Origin: Polytrichum commune
Taxonomy: Eukaryota > Streptophyta > Polytrichopsida > Polytrichales > Polytrichaceae
Direction: 5' to 3'
NCBI GenBank assembly: GCA_950295325.1
Contig: OX485808.1
Location: 35,670,527 to 35,734,526, forward strand
Length of the DNA: 64,000 nt
A model generated the notes under the pieces. It had not been told where the DNA came from. It did not search any database and worked only from the letters and a program-made list of their open reading frames with translations. Below, one piece after another: positions 31,875 to 43,729 of this stretch (its first letter is position 1; each line of letters begins with the position of its first letter). Both the position numbers and the translations under genes were made by a program.

Positions 31875-32129
31875 GAAAAGAAAAAGAAAAAGAAAAGAAA
31901 AAGTAACGCCCGCACATTGTACCGGCATGAATGTGAGCCCGTTGTCCGAATGCTAAACACGGCGGGCCGTGTTGAAGCATGGGGAGTTATCCCTCCGTTG
32001 GGAGGTGGGCTCTTTTAGTAGAAAAGAAAGAGAAGGTGTGGTGTAAGAAGTATATTGTAAGGAGTGGGGTGTAAATTTTTAGGGAGGTGCAACGGTATTT
32101 TGTTTGTTATCGAGTTTTCTTTTATTTAA
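31875..32129. mobile_element. Retroposon-like insert with 15-bp target duplication
   Basis: The identical 15-mer TTTCCCGAGCACTAA flanks a 255-bp insert (31860-31874 and 32130-32144). The insert begins with an A/G-rich tract (GAAAAGAAAAAG...) and ends T-rich (TTTTCTTTTATTTA). Its middle is GC-rich (CGGCGGGCCGTG, CCCTCCGTTGGGAGG hairpin). A perfect long duplication points to target-primed insertion, as for SINEs; some plant SINEs end in short T tracts. No pol III boxes or coding frame are recognised. The perfect duplication suggests a recent event. Confidence 0.75.
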
Positions 32130-32144
32130 TTTCCCGAGCACTAA

Positions 32145-33297
32145 CATACAACTCCCTCTCAAACTATCAAATACATATCTTGTTTCACAACGTCATCAAG
32201 GGCATGCGGTTACAACCGACATGGTTCTTACCATCATATAGTCAACCTTCTCCTTCAGCCTATCGCTAGAGCTTTTGTATTTAGGCTCAACTTTGATTAC
32301 TCACTCTTAACCCGGATAGTCCTCTCATCCATACTCAAGATTATGGCCATTGCTCATACACATTCAACTTCTCTCATTCATTTTGAAATACACACAAGCA
32401 TCAATCAGCGTCCTATTTCAAACTATACCAAGTGTTTGTCCATCACAATCCTTCATTTACTCGCATTGTCAAAGTTTCCAAGAAATTCAAAAGTCCCAAT
32501 CACTCGGCTCTTTTAGACTAAGTCTATATCCTCATGCATCTCACTTGAGAATTGCTTATCGTCTACTCGCCCAAACTCAATCACTGAACTTAGGTGATCA
32601 CATAAAAAGTTTATTGCTTCGCTACTATGAGAGTACGCAAGATACTACCAATGGAAAATAACATGGTTTTTCCTTGGCCAACCTTCTTCTCATGCAGAAG
32701 GGAGGAGAAGGTGGTTACAAGCAATAACCAACTTTCCATGGCAATAGCCTTCTTATCCTACTATGGATGAGATTCTAAGTATCAAACACTAAGTGAAAGC
32801 CATCAAAATTTGAAAATTGCCCATCTCGGCCAGGCTATGGCCAAAAAAAATGGCATACACTTTCATATTTGGTACAAACAACCCTTGGAAAAAATGTTTT
32901 CTCATTCAGGGTTAGCATGAAGCTCATAATGTGCCTTTGGTAGAGCATACTAGAACCAACACCCTAAAAACTTGCACTATAAGTACATAGTGATTTTGAG
33001 GATGTCCCCCACACCCTAATATCATGTTCTTGTGTTGGTTTTTAGCCCATCCACAAATTAAACTTTGAACCCTCATAACTTTTGTACAAAGAGTTCAAAA
33101 GTAATATATATTGGTGTGTAGGAATGCCTTTTCAAATGCTAATGGGAAACATCTAAAACTTTCTCAATTTAATAATAGTAGATGCATTCAATTGGCTTAA
33201 AGTGACGGTTTCAACACCATCTACCTTAAGTGGGGCAAATGAAGAGTTGTTAGCACATTTCACTCTTTCACTATGAGGTTGATTCTATAATCGATAC
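32145..33297. other. Non-coding stretch
   Basis: A short open frame at 32350-32661 (103 codons) has no recognisable similarity. I see no supported gene. Confidence 0.5.
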
Positions 33298-33299
33298 TA

Positions 33300-33769
33300 C
33301 ACATTTTATGGTATTTAGTGTTACATGCATAATAGTGTCACTTACTCTCTTTTGAGGCTTAAGCTAGGTTACACCAATGATTAACAACTACACCATAAGT
33401 GTCGTCTCATGACACTTGGCATTCACGTGCACTTACTAATTATCTTGGCATGAGTATGTATGTTCAATAGTGTTATGAGGTGGATGTTTATGTTCCACAA
33501 TGGTCTACAAGTTGACTAAAATGTAAACACATGACACTTGCCATTAGTACGCTCAAACATATCTTCCCCTTGCATACCAAAACGCTAAAGCATCTCAATG
33601 TCCTACCGTTAAATGTCATGATGTAGATATTTTTTCACTTAAAGGAGTTACTTATGTTGATGAACGGAATCATATTGGCAATTAGTGGGCATGACACTTC
33701 AAGACCTCTAGGCATCTAGTTTAGGCCCTTCGCAGATAGTGTACGTGACACTAAATACCATAAATGGTG
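33300..33769. mobile_element. MITE, family B copy 2 (reverse orientation)
   Basis: This is a 470-bp uninterrupted copy of the element at 12268-13285, in the opposite orientation. Ends CACATTTTATGGTATTTAGT and its inverted partner CACTAAATACCATAAATGGT are flanked by TA (33298-33299, 33770-33771). It shows the junction GAGGTCTTGAAGTG (on the minus strand) that is split by the nested MITE in copy 1. Confidence 0.85.
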
Positions 33770-33859
33770 TAGTTTTGCAGTTTTCAGTGCCTCCGATGAG
33801 TCACTTTGACCTAAGACTTCCCCAGGTCCGTCTCCCAACCAAGTCAACCAATTTTAAAA

Positions 33860-34210
33860 TTGCAATACACTAGATAGGATATTTAGAGTTTGATACACTA
33901 TATATGAAGCATACACTAAATATCAATAACCCTATGAAAGTAAGTAACATGAAATGTAAACTCAAACACTAAATATCAACTATGGTGATATGTGGAAGTT
34001 ACACGTTGGAATTCATTGTTAGCAAGGATATGAAAAAAATGATGTAATTAGGAAGGTGGCAGTAGGGAAGATAGCAACACATTTATGTCTAACACTAATT
34101 GACAAGGAATTGAAAATTAGTGTTGAACAAGGTAGGGTGGTAACAACACTAAATATAATCAAACACTAAATATAATCCTATTTAGTGTAGTTGATCAAAG
34201 TAATTTTCCA
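33860..34210. repeat. AT-rich region with recurring ACACTAAATAT motifs
   Basis: ACACTAAATAT or its complement occurs at least six times in 350 bp, also with CCTATTTAGTGTAGTTGATCAAAG near the right end. It may be another decayed MITE related to the ACTAAATA-rich families here, but no clean ends were found. Confidence 0.4.
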
Positions 34211-34439
34211 GGGTCTAGACTCTAAACACTCTGTTTTGAAATTGCAATACCCTAATGACTCACCACTCAAAGATTGCAGGGCAGGCAACGTAAGGTGAAG
34301 GTAAAATCGTTGAGAACCTCTTGTCTACCAAAAAAAACTGAAAATGCAAGAGAGATAAGTGACTCCCATAGCTATTGTATGTAGTCTGGAACCTTTTTTC
34401 TCCTATGGACCACAGGCACACTCTTAAGTAAACCTATCA

Positions 34440-34605
34440 TTCATTTACATAGAATGATTCACCATTCAGGTCTACGTCCTGCAAAGGGCGAAGTAGTTTT
34501 ACATCTAACGCCAGTGCTGTAAGGCATGGCCTAGGATGTTCTACAAACAAACACTTTATTCACTCCGGCCTCCTCCAGAGACCGGAGTTCTTCTTCTTCA
34601 CCATT
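34440..34605 (+). mobile_element. SINE-like fragment sharing its 3' part with the element at 53 kb
   Basis: From about 34485 to 34600 the sequence can be aligned with 53193-53320: CAAAGGGCGAAGTAG against GAAAGTGGAGAGTAG, GCCAGTGCTGTAAGGCAT against TCCAGTGGGCAT, then ACACTTTATTCAC and CCGGCC followed by a short hairpin. The pol III promoter half is not visible, so this is a 5'-truncated or diverged copy. Confidence 0.55.
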
Positions 34606-34690
34606 CAGTTCAGAGTATTGCACAAAAACCTTCTTACATGCATCATCCTGCTTCAAGCATCTCTTGGCCTCCGTATTCAATAGTTCATTA

Positions 34691-35189
34691 GGGCCACTTC
34701 ACACACGAGCCAAGAGCCGTGACCATGAAATTGTGAGAGCCCAAAGGAAAGTGTCCAAAGGCCGTCCCAACACATCTTCAAATGCACGTAGAGTGGTCAC
34801 GGATCCTCAAGTGTAGTGTGAAGCCATATGTGACCAGGTCCTCAACCAAATGTCATTTCGATGAATTTCTATTCATGTGGGTCGTCACACATGATTAAAT
34901 AGAATAAACCAATGGTTGTGAGCGTTCGGAGTGCCATGGTCTCCTGGTTTTGTGTTAGACCTACCTCCAAGAGGTGGTTTTGGAGAATAGTCTAAGCGAC
35001 CATGAAACATGCTCCATTCGATGCCAGGTAGGAATCCATGTAGACTTTACATGCATCTTGCATTCACATGATTTTTTGGTCCCTCAAGCGTAGTGTGAAG
35101 CGAACTTGGACCGGCTCTGCCTTTCCCACCAATGAGAGTGCTTAAAGTGTAATGGTCACATGCTCTCAGTCTTGTGTGTGAATTGGCCC
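34691..35189 (+). mobile_element. Harbinger-type MITE, family C copy A, 499 bp
   Basis: The ends are inverted (GGGCCACTTCACACACGAG against GGGCCAATTCACACACAAG), with TTA on both sides (34688-34690, 35190-35192). A second copy of exactly the same length lies inverted at 37979-38477. Shared internal phrases include CTTCAAATGCACGTAG-like, TCACACATGATTAAATAGAATA and GACCTACCTCCAAGAGGTGG. Non-coding. Confidence 0.9.
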
Positions 35190-35279
35190 TTAGTCCACCG
35201 GTTTCTATTTGATTACTTAGAATACTAGACGAATGACAGTGGCAAGGAGAAAGAATCAACACAAAGACCGGATCGTATA

Positions 35280-35702
35280 CACGGGGAGGTCACTCCATTA
35301 TCAAGTTGACACCATGTGCAAACAAAGTTTGCTACCCCTATATTACATGCCATAGATAATTTTAAATTTTATGATATTTTTTTCTACATATACATAACCA
35401 TTGATAGTATATTTTTTATATATTTTTTGAAATTTTTAGTCATCTTCATTTTTGTAGTTATTTTTGAAGTTCAATTTTGCATCATTCTAGTTAGAAAAGG
35501 TATGTTTAAACAAAAAAACAAATCATCAAATTTAGTTTCCACTTTTTACTATGTAATAGGGACCGTGTATATCTACTCATGAAAAAAAATTTGATAAAAT
35601 TTTGATCCATGTTGGTGATGCTTTATGTAAAAAGTATAATTTTTTAAATGTAAAGTGTTTGCACGTGGTTGTTCAACTTTACAATGGAGTGACCTCCCTA
35701 TG
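35280..35702. mobile_element. hAT-type MITE, family A copy 2
   Basis: This 423-bp element begins CACGGGGAGGTCACTCCATT and ends in the inverted form (AATGGAGTGACCTCCCTATG). Flanks ATCGTATA (35272-35279) and ATTATATA (35703-35710) agree at six of eight bases. The interior matches copies at 3831 and 40155 (TTTGCTACCCCTATATTACATGCCATA, ATCTACTCATGAAAAAAA). Frames inside are chance. Confidence 0.85.
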
Positions 35703-35710
35703 ATTATATA

Positions 35711-36285
35711 TTGTACATACCGACAACAAACATACCACCAAAAGAAGAAACTATACACAAAAGACATTTACGTCAATGGCAAGAAACCAACATCTCCCCC
35801 CAACAACACTACATCCTGGTAGTGAAAGGCCATTGTAACACTCTTATAGTGATTAAGACCACCCAACCTAAATTCTTAGCTCTTACACTTCAAATACCTA
35901 TATTGGAGTGGCATATGGTTGCATGGCTTGTAGTTAAGAATGGACATCATATTTTATTTTATTTTACAATGAGATTAGACTATGTGCACACAAAAGACAC
36001 CACTCTAGCATCAAAGTGAACGCAATACAAAGAAAGAGAATCTTCACTTTGACCTAGACATGTAAATTTTTGCATCTCAACTTCAATTCTAAACCTTCAA
36101 TGACCATATGTGTGACCTGCAATTGCTAACCAGATGAGATAATTCTCAATGCAATCCAATTAACCAAAACTAAATGTGTAATTGGATGCGTAACAACACG
36201 CCACACACCAAGGATTTGCAAACAGATGTGACATGGCCCTTGGCCATCATATCACATCACAAATGATTTGATATCATTACTTCAC
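35711..36285. other. Non-coding stretch
   Basis: An open frame at 35711-36019 (102 codons) begins at the MITE edge and has no recognisable similarity. No gene is supported. Confidence 0.45.
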
Positions 36286-37720
36286 GTTGCCAAGATGTGA
36301 CACCCGTTGATGCGGTAGTTTGTTTTAAAATTTTATTATTTTGGTTGATTTCTCTAGTCGACTACAATTAGCAGTCAACTTCTAAAATAATTTAAAAAAA
36401 ATCCAAAAAACAAGAAAAAATGGACCATTAGATCTTGTTAGATGCAAGATCTAACCATCCATCTTTTGGGGTTTTTTTTATAATTTGTTTACTTTTCTTG
36501 AGTCAATTACAAGAGTCAATTTTGAATAGTTGACCTAGAGCAATCGACTACTAACCTAGAAAAATAAAAATTTCAAAGATTTCATAAAACATTTTAGATT
36601 GTTAAATCTTGTAGCCAACAAGATCCAAGAATCCATAATTTTTGTAATTTTCAAACATTAACAAAAATTAACAGTCAAACTCCCATTTTAACTGCAAAGT
36701 AGTAGTTAACCATACTTTTGAACATGGAGTTGATCATGTCAAGTGACCCCTGAATAATTAAACTACCATATTAGCCCCCGGTTGACGTGACATTTTTTGG
36801 TCCGGCATCATGTCGCTATCACAAGACGTGACGTGATGTGACATGATGGGACATGGATATGAAATCCCTACCACACACATTAACTAAAAGTTTTTGAATA
36901 AATTGCATGTGAATGAGGCATTTTATTACATGTTGGACCTTAGCAAGTACTAAGTTATGCATGACTATAATGTTGCCAATACTTGTCCCATGCATCAATT
37001 TCTCCAACTCAAAAATTTGTTCATTTGTCTCTAACATGCATTCTTCTAGCCTTGATTTTTACTCCTAAATCACCAAGCCATCCTCATAATATATACCGCT
37101 GCCAATACCAGTCCCATGCCTCAATCTCTACAACTCAAAAATATGCTTCTTAATCTCCAACTGGCCTTCTTTTAGTTGTAGTGTGTTCTTCTCAAACACC
37201 CGGTCATAATTGGGGGTGCCATTGATTGATTGTTTGCGTTCATGTGAAACTTCTCCCTCGTGACCGACCGTGTACGATGCATGAATGTGCACATGACGTG
37301 ACGCTCATTGACGTGGTAATTTTTTTACTACACCAATTTTGTAAAAATATGACTTTTTGATCAATTAGTCAGCTACAACTAGCAATTGATTTCTAAAAAA
37401 AACTTCAAAAATTACAAAAACATCCAAAAAATGTAGACCATTAAATCTTGTTAGATGCAAGATCTAATTGTTCATGAATCTTTTGAAATTTTTGAAATTT
37501 TTTTGGGGTTTTTCCCCTAAAAGTCAACTACTCTTTGTCAACTATAGCAGTCAATTTTGAGCAGTCAACTACTAACCCCAAGAAAATAATCCAAAAATCC
37601 AAAATTTCAAACATTTTTGGACCATTAGATCTTGTAGCCAACAAGACTTGATAAGTCCATAATATTTTTTCTTTATTTTTCTTTTGGAGTTGATTGCTAT
37701 TTTGCAATCAACCATATTTC
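36285..37720 (+). repeat. Two direct copies of a roughly 0.4-kb repeat about 1 kb apart
   Basis: 36290-36690 and 37300-37700 share the same order of motifs: GACCATTAGATCTTGTTAGATGC (or near), GCAAGATCTAA, GGGGTTTTT, AGTCAATTTTGA, ACTACTAACC and ATCTTGTAGCCAACAAGA. Each copy has two TCTTG...CAAGA inverted motifs. Between them, 36972-37035 and 37099-37162 are a separate direct duplication with a 127-bp step (CCAATAC..GTCCCATGC.TCAAT). No coding function. Confidence 0.75.
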
Positions 37721-37978
37721 TTTCATATTTTGCAATAAATTCCAGACCAAATTTGTCAGGCAACTTTGTAGCCCTCCTCTTGTTGTTGTTCATTTGCACA
37801 TATGGAAGTAGGCCCTACTCATGGCCACGAGTAGTAATCCTACATGTTTCTTTATTTTATTGTAGTGCAATTGCAAAACATACCATTAGTGTTCGCATTG
37901 CCATGTATTCCTGCTCACCAAATGTTGTGCTATGATTTGGAAAGACTTGCATTCAACAAGCAACTTCACTAGACTTAA

Positions 37979-38477
37979 GGGCCACGTCACAGACGAAACT
38001 GAGAGCCCGTGACCATTACACTTCAAGCACTCTCATTGGTAGAAAAGGCGGAGCCGGTCCAAGTTTGCTTCACACTGTGCTTGAGGGACCAACGGAGTAT
38101 GTGAATGGAAGATGGATGTAAAGTCAACATGGATTCTTCCATGACATCGTATGGATCATGTTTCATGGTCACTTGGACAATTTTCAAAACCCACCTCTTG
38201 GAGGTAGGCCTAACACAACACCAGGAGATTATAGCACTCCGAACGCTCACAACTGTTGCTTTATTCTATTTTATCATGTGTGAGGTCCCACATGAATAGA
38301 AATTCGTTGAAATAGCATTTGGTTGAGGGCCCGGTCACATATGACTTCACATTGCACTTGAGGATCTGTGACCACACTACATGATTTTGGAGGTGTGTTG
38401 GGATGACCTTTGGAGACTTCCTTTTGGGCTCTCACAATTTTATGGTCACAACTCTTGGCTCGTGTGTGAAGTGGCCC
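37979..38477 (-). mobile_element. Harbinger-type MITE, family C copy B, 499 bp, inverted
   Basis: This is the reverse-orientation partner of 34691-35189: 5' GGGCCACGTCACAGACGAAAC and 3' CTTGGCTCGTGTGTGAAGTGGCCC. The right flank is TTA (38478-38480); the left is TAA (37976-37978), or TTA if one extra A is allowed. The equal length and colinear interior show that both copies derive from one founder. Confidence 0.88.
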
Positions 38478-38480
38478 TTA

Positions 38481-40146
38481 CTATTTCCTCAACCTTCCAA
38501 TCGGATCCGTTGATCCTTATGTCAACGTTTTGGCATGATTTCCTCTTAAGAGACTTTTGCTTCCTCGACCCCAACAATCAGATAGCCAACTCCTCCTCTA
38601 GTGCCAAAATTTTAGCCACCGGGTTAAAGTGTTAAAAAAATATGTTGAAGGGTTCCATCCATTCTAGAAGTGGTTGCAAGCTCACCACTTATAGCATCGT
38701 GTTTGCACATTGCATTATATTCTTTCTTCTTTAATTTTCCAAGGTATATGAGAGTCAAATACATAATTCCTCACATTCAACCAAAATACATGCAACCAAA
38801 CTCTAGTAATTTATTGTAATTCCCCTAGATGAATGAAAGTGACGTCCATAATCAAATCATTTGTTTCATCACTACCAAAATTCATTTCCTCAACCAAACA
38901 GATCCAAATTATATGAACATCCAATGCGCAAAGAATTCAACACCTTGTAACACCCTCGCGCTCCTTTTCATGAGTTGCAAAATTAAAATAGCTCTATACA
39001 CGATGAATTTATTAGCTGAATTTTTATGGTTGATAAGGGTTTCATACAAGCTTGTGTGTAATTAAAACCCTTCCATCGCGTAATCTACTAGTAATGTGAT
39101 AATATTCAACCTCCAAACCCCTATTAACAATCAATCGATCAAAGCAGGAGATCTCTCCAAATAAGTCGTTGAAATTACAAAAAAAATTCCATGACATCCA
39201 TTACACCCGTTACATCATGGTGACATCCTCCAGTTTTCCTCTAAAATGATCGGTAATTTTCCTGCAGTCTTGAACTTCAACCGGTTCCTCTGTACCTAAT
39301 TGTTGTTTTTCCCCGATCATTGACCAGGGGAGAGGAGTAGTGGAGGGGTGAGGAGAGGAAGCTGGAGAAGAGGGGAGAAGAATTTACCTTCTAAAGATTG
39401 ACGGTAGGAATGAGCCCAATCCAACGGATGAGCCCAATCCAGCCCATGTTGAGGGTTCGGGTCGAGGAAAAGCTCATCCCTATTTCTTCAACCCGGCCTG
39501 ATGGTTTCGTGCCAAAACTGTGCCACCGAGGACGCCACATGGAATGGGCGAGTATTCGGACCGGCTTCTAGTACAAAGCTCTCGGATCGGATTTGATGAA
39601 ACCGGACGATCTTATTGGTCCAAATTATGAGAGTTCATGCCGGCCCTCCGTCCAGCCCCCAAGTATAAAGTGGCCCTAAGTGGAACATTCCATGGTTCCA
39701 TTCTCAAAGCCCACATGAACGAACATTGCACATTGCTTTAGTAATGTTAGATTACGGGCGTTATTTTTTATATTATTTTATTTATTAGTAATGTTAGGAC
39801 CCATGCTCATGAATAAAGTCCCAATACTATTTTTTTTCTAGTACACTCAAGTATACTATAACTAGTAGAAGTGCCAATCCTATGTACCTTGGAATCCTTC
39901 TATGGGGATGCTGCGAGGTCTCTGTCTTGATAGAAATCAACAAATGCCATGTCATCCTAAAACAAACTAAATTTAATTTAATTCAATCAATTAAGCAACA
40001 AATCACTCTCATTCCCAACGAGCTTTGTGTCTATCTAGTTTCAATGCATGTACCTTGAACATGAGTGCACCTTCAAAACCCCAAGTCCGGCGTACGGACA
40101 TAGCTTTGTAAAAGGTGTCTGCATGAGCACGAGGATCAATTATATA
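38481..40146. other. Non-coding stretch
   Basis: No gene is supported. GTGGCCCTAA at about 39672-39681 looks like a lone Harbinger-type end, but no partner end was found. An A/G-rich GGGGAGAGGAGTAGTGG stretch lies near 39330. Confidence 0.45.
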
Positions 40147-40154
40147 TGGTGTGC

Positions 40155-40564
40155 CACGGGGAGGTCACTTCATTGTCAAGTTGACACCACGTGCGGACAA
40201 AGTTTGCTACCCCTATATTACATGCCATATATAATTTTAAATTTTATGATATTTTTTCTACATATACATAACCATTGATAGTATCTTTTGTATACATTTA
40301 AAAAAAATTTAGTCATCTTTGTTTTTTTAAGTAATTGTTTTAGTTCAATTATGTGTCATTCTAGTTAGAAATGGTATGTTTTATGAAAAAAACAAATCAT
40401 CAAATTTAGTTACCATTTTAAACTATTTCATAGGTATTGTGTATATCTACTCATGAAAAAAATTTGATAAAATTTTGACCCATTTTGGTGGTGCAACTTA
40501 CCAAAAGAAGATTTTTTTTGGTCGCACGTGGTGTTCAACTTGACAATGGAGTGATCTACCCGTG
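40155..40564. mobile_element. hAT-type MITE, family A copy 3, exact 8-bp duplication
   Basis: This 410-bp copy is flanked by identical TGGTGTGC octamers (40147-40154 and 40565-40572). Ends are CACGGGGAGGTCACTTCATT and its inverted counterpart ending GATCTACCCGTG. The perfect 8-bp duplication fixes the family as hAT-type and makes this the best-preserved insertion of the three. Confidence 0.93.
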
Positions 40565-40572
40565 TGGTGTGC

Positions 40573-41260
40573 TCGTGGATGTCTTGGAATCAAAGTGAAC
40601 ATGCCATTCGGTGTTCTATCACGTTCTATGCAAGTGGCTACACCCAAACCAATACTCATAGAAATTTGTCCTTCAATTTCTATTCCCGAAGAAAAGGAGC
40701 GTTAACTCTTGCCCAACTCGTGAAAACCTCTCAATGTCCTACACAATATTAAGTAGAAAAATGGAAAACAATGAATGACCACTACTAGTGCACTAGACTA
40801 GGAGTAGACTGATTCTTGTGTGGGTCCAAAATGGTTAATTTTAAAAGTGATTGGCCCGAAAAGAATGCAATGATAAGGCGGATGCAGTCATTGGTCGGAT
40901 GGGTCTTATTTTACATCACTTGGGATCATTTTTGGGTCTTTGAGTGAATTGTTTTGTGTGCATTCGTATGTACAGAAGGATCTTTGGATGCTCAAATTAG
41001 GGAGACCCTACTATACAAGTAGGAGGTTTTGACTTACTTGCCTCTTTGCGAAAATGTAATCAAATATTTAAAGGGAATAAAAGTACAATTCACTTGCATT
41101 CCTCGTCATTTCCTCTACTCCATCTCTAGAATTTAGTGCACAAATCACAAACCATTATATTTGATTGAATCAACTTATTTTCACCGTAGTCTATTTTTCT
41201 AGCAAAATATGCTTCATCCAAAAATAACACAAAATATGTGGGTTGGGGCTAGAGATCATG
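40573..41260. other. Non-coding stretch
   Basis: Nothing supported beyond AT-rich sequence. Confidence 0.45.
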
Positions 41261-41264
41261 CCCA

Positions 41265-41745
41265 ACTGCATGGGCCTGACTTAATTAGGCTCATTTACAT
41301 TCCGTTAGGCTCAATACACTTAACTTAATTTCAATCATACTTAATTAGTTTGAATGTGTATGAATACTTGTGTAAGTACAAGGAATTAACTAAAATATTA
41401 TAAAATGAACAAACTAAAAGCACACTAATGTAAGTTTCATTTAAGAACAAGAAAGACCCTTTCAAATGGTAAGGCACATAAATTAGAAGGTGCTCAATGC
41501 TAATAAATGTTTTGTAATATTTTAGACTTCCAAGTTTATAACATGCTTTATTGATGGTTTCAATTTAGAAATGAAAGTGTGTTTTAATTAGGGCAAAGTG
41601 AACACATATATTGTATTATGGACCATGAAGGTGAAGTGCATTCAATACGAGTTTTGTTGACAAGCGGTCTTCAATAATGCAAGGGCATTTTTTTTAAGAG
41701 TCCGTCGGGCTCAAAAAAAATGGGAATATGATGAGGTCATGGCTT
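41265..41745 (+). repeat. Dispersed repeat D, copy 1
   Basis: The motifs TAATTAGTTTGAATGTGTAT, AAGAACAAGAAAGAC, TTTTGTAATATTTTAGACTTCC, ACATGCTTTATTGA, GTGAACACATATATT, GGACCATGAAGGTGAAGTGC and AATGCAAGGGCA occur in the same order at 60440-61060 and, in reverse, at 54610-55250. The left end is dominated by TTAATTAGGC-like heptads. Superfamily unknown; no inverted ends are seen. Confidence 0.75.
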
Positions 41746-42735
41746 GGCAAAGCAAGGCCCATGTGATTTGGCATGAGCTATGGCCCCGTCCAAATATGTG
41801 TGTCTCGTTCATCTTTGTCAATACAAGACGGCACTGACTTATACCATTTGATTACCACTTCTCCCTCTCCAAGACTAAAAAGACTTATCTATTCAAACTT
41901 TTCAAACCTCAATTAAGAAACTCATAACTTTTTAGTTCAAGTTGGGCTCAATTCTATTAGATGATGGGGGTTAATTATTACTTCATGTAGGTCAAATAAC
42001 CCCTACCATTAGCAAGGATTAAAATGTTTTAGTATCAACCAAGTTAACACATTATTTTGGACATTGTCCATGTAAAATGATATGTCATGTATAAATTTTA
42101 AATGATTTTCACATTTTTGTCATGATCAAATGCATCAGTTTAGTGTAAAATAAATTACTTCAAATTTCTTAGAATTTCTTAGAACAACGACATATGATAA
42201 TACAACACGTTGTAAGTTTGACATGGTTAGTTTAATGTGGATATTTTATGGGGTATGGAATATTGAGTCATGGAGTATAAGGATTTTATTCTTTGCCAAT
42301 GTTCAAGTCATCAAAGTATTGGTTACTAGATTAAAGCTCGATTATGGATTATTGCCATTATGCTATATTTTGTATTAAAAGCAAGCTCTTTGCATATAGG
42401 CATGAATGTCTATGGATATAGGTTTGTGCTCATGCGAATGTCCTAGTATTGCTTGCTTATGAACTCCAAATTTTGGAAATTAACTTTTTTTCATAAGTAT
42501 GTATTCCAATTTTAGACTATTGTAACAATTCATAAGAAAGAGATTAGTCTATAAATGTCGAGGTCACCTTCAAACCCTCAGCAAACTTAGACGGTGTAAC
42601 CCGCTGCTAACCGGTTTACATGGAAGTTACTCCCACCAAAATTAGACCTTCATTAGGTTTTCCATTTTTGGTGAAGGTGTTTGCACTCAATTAATCTTAA
42701 TTTTGTGATACATAATCCTAATGCTCTTTTGAATC
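41746..42735. other. Non-coding stretch
   Basis: No gene or defined repeat is visible. Confidence 0.45.
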
Positions 42736-42739
42736 CTCA

Positions 42740-42960
42740 AGGACAAATTGACCTAAGTTTTCAAGTTTATGTTCCCCGAAATCTAATGTCAAGGTTAGGT
42801 GTTCCTAAACCTTTATTAGATTTTGCATCTTATATGGATCTAGTAACATAATCCCTTTTCTAATCAAGAACCTTTTATAAATCTCTAAGGATAAAGTGTC
42901 CAAGTCTTTAAGTTTATGTTCCCCGAAACCCTAATGTCAAGGTTAAGTGTTTTAGGGAGA
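42740..42960 (+). repeat. Direct duplication, about 145-bp step
   Basis: GTTTATGTTCCCCGAAA followed by CTAATGTCAAGGTTA occurs at about 42765 and 42910, with AGGACAAATTGACC/AGGATAAAGTGTCC before it. Confidence 0.75.
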
Positions 42961-43729
42961 ACATCGTTCATACATACAATATCTTTCATGGTTTGAATGA
43001 TCGTAAAAGATTCTTAATCCATTAAGAATGTGTGTTTATGATAAGTTTACAATTCCTTTGAAGGTCAAAACATACTCCCTCACTAAAGTATATTCATAAG
43101 ATTTCCTTTCTATACTCCATTTCTAGAGTCACATTTATATGCATGAAATCTTTCATTCCAAATGCTTGCCCTATGGTTACTCAAGTTCTTTTCCTTTGTA
43201 ATTCCTAAATCATCATTTTAGAGTTTCTTTGGAGATCTTTAGGAATTCCTACGTAATCATTTCAAGTTCATTTGAATGACAAGATGTGTTTAGAGATGAC
43301 ATCTTGGATTGTAGTTTGATGTGGCCTAATCGACGGCCATCTCCTTTCGGTCCTCCTCTTGATGGTGAAACCGATATCTCCACCGAGTAAAGTACCTTGT
43401 ACTCTTTAACCCATGATTCTCCGATTCCAAACTAACTTTAGATGAAATTGCTCCGATTCCGAAAATGTGTCCTCCAAGTTCAAAATGTAATTTCTCCAAG
43501 AGGTCCTTCTCTTTTTGCTATTTTAACCCGCCTTCGGTTTTCAAACTTCTCCAAACAAAACTAGGCTTGGGTGTTGTTTTACGGCCGAACACCTTCAAAT
43601 TCTCCTATTTGCACATTCCCCAAGTTTTTGAGGACTTTCCGAATCCTTCCAAGTCTTCGAGCGCAAGGATCTTTCAATTCTTTGAATCTCGAATGCCAAG
43701 GATCTTTCGATCCTTAATGTTTTCTAAAC

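Noticed and set aside
35316-35582. Hydrophobic 88-codon frame
   Set aside because: Lies wholly inside hAT MITE copy 2; copies at 3.8 and 40 kb do not keep the frame.
39640-39681. Lone Harbinger-type end (GTGGCCCTAA)
   Set aside because: No inverted partner or TTA pair was found, so an element cannot be delimited.
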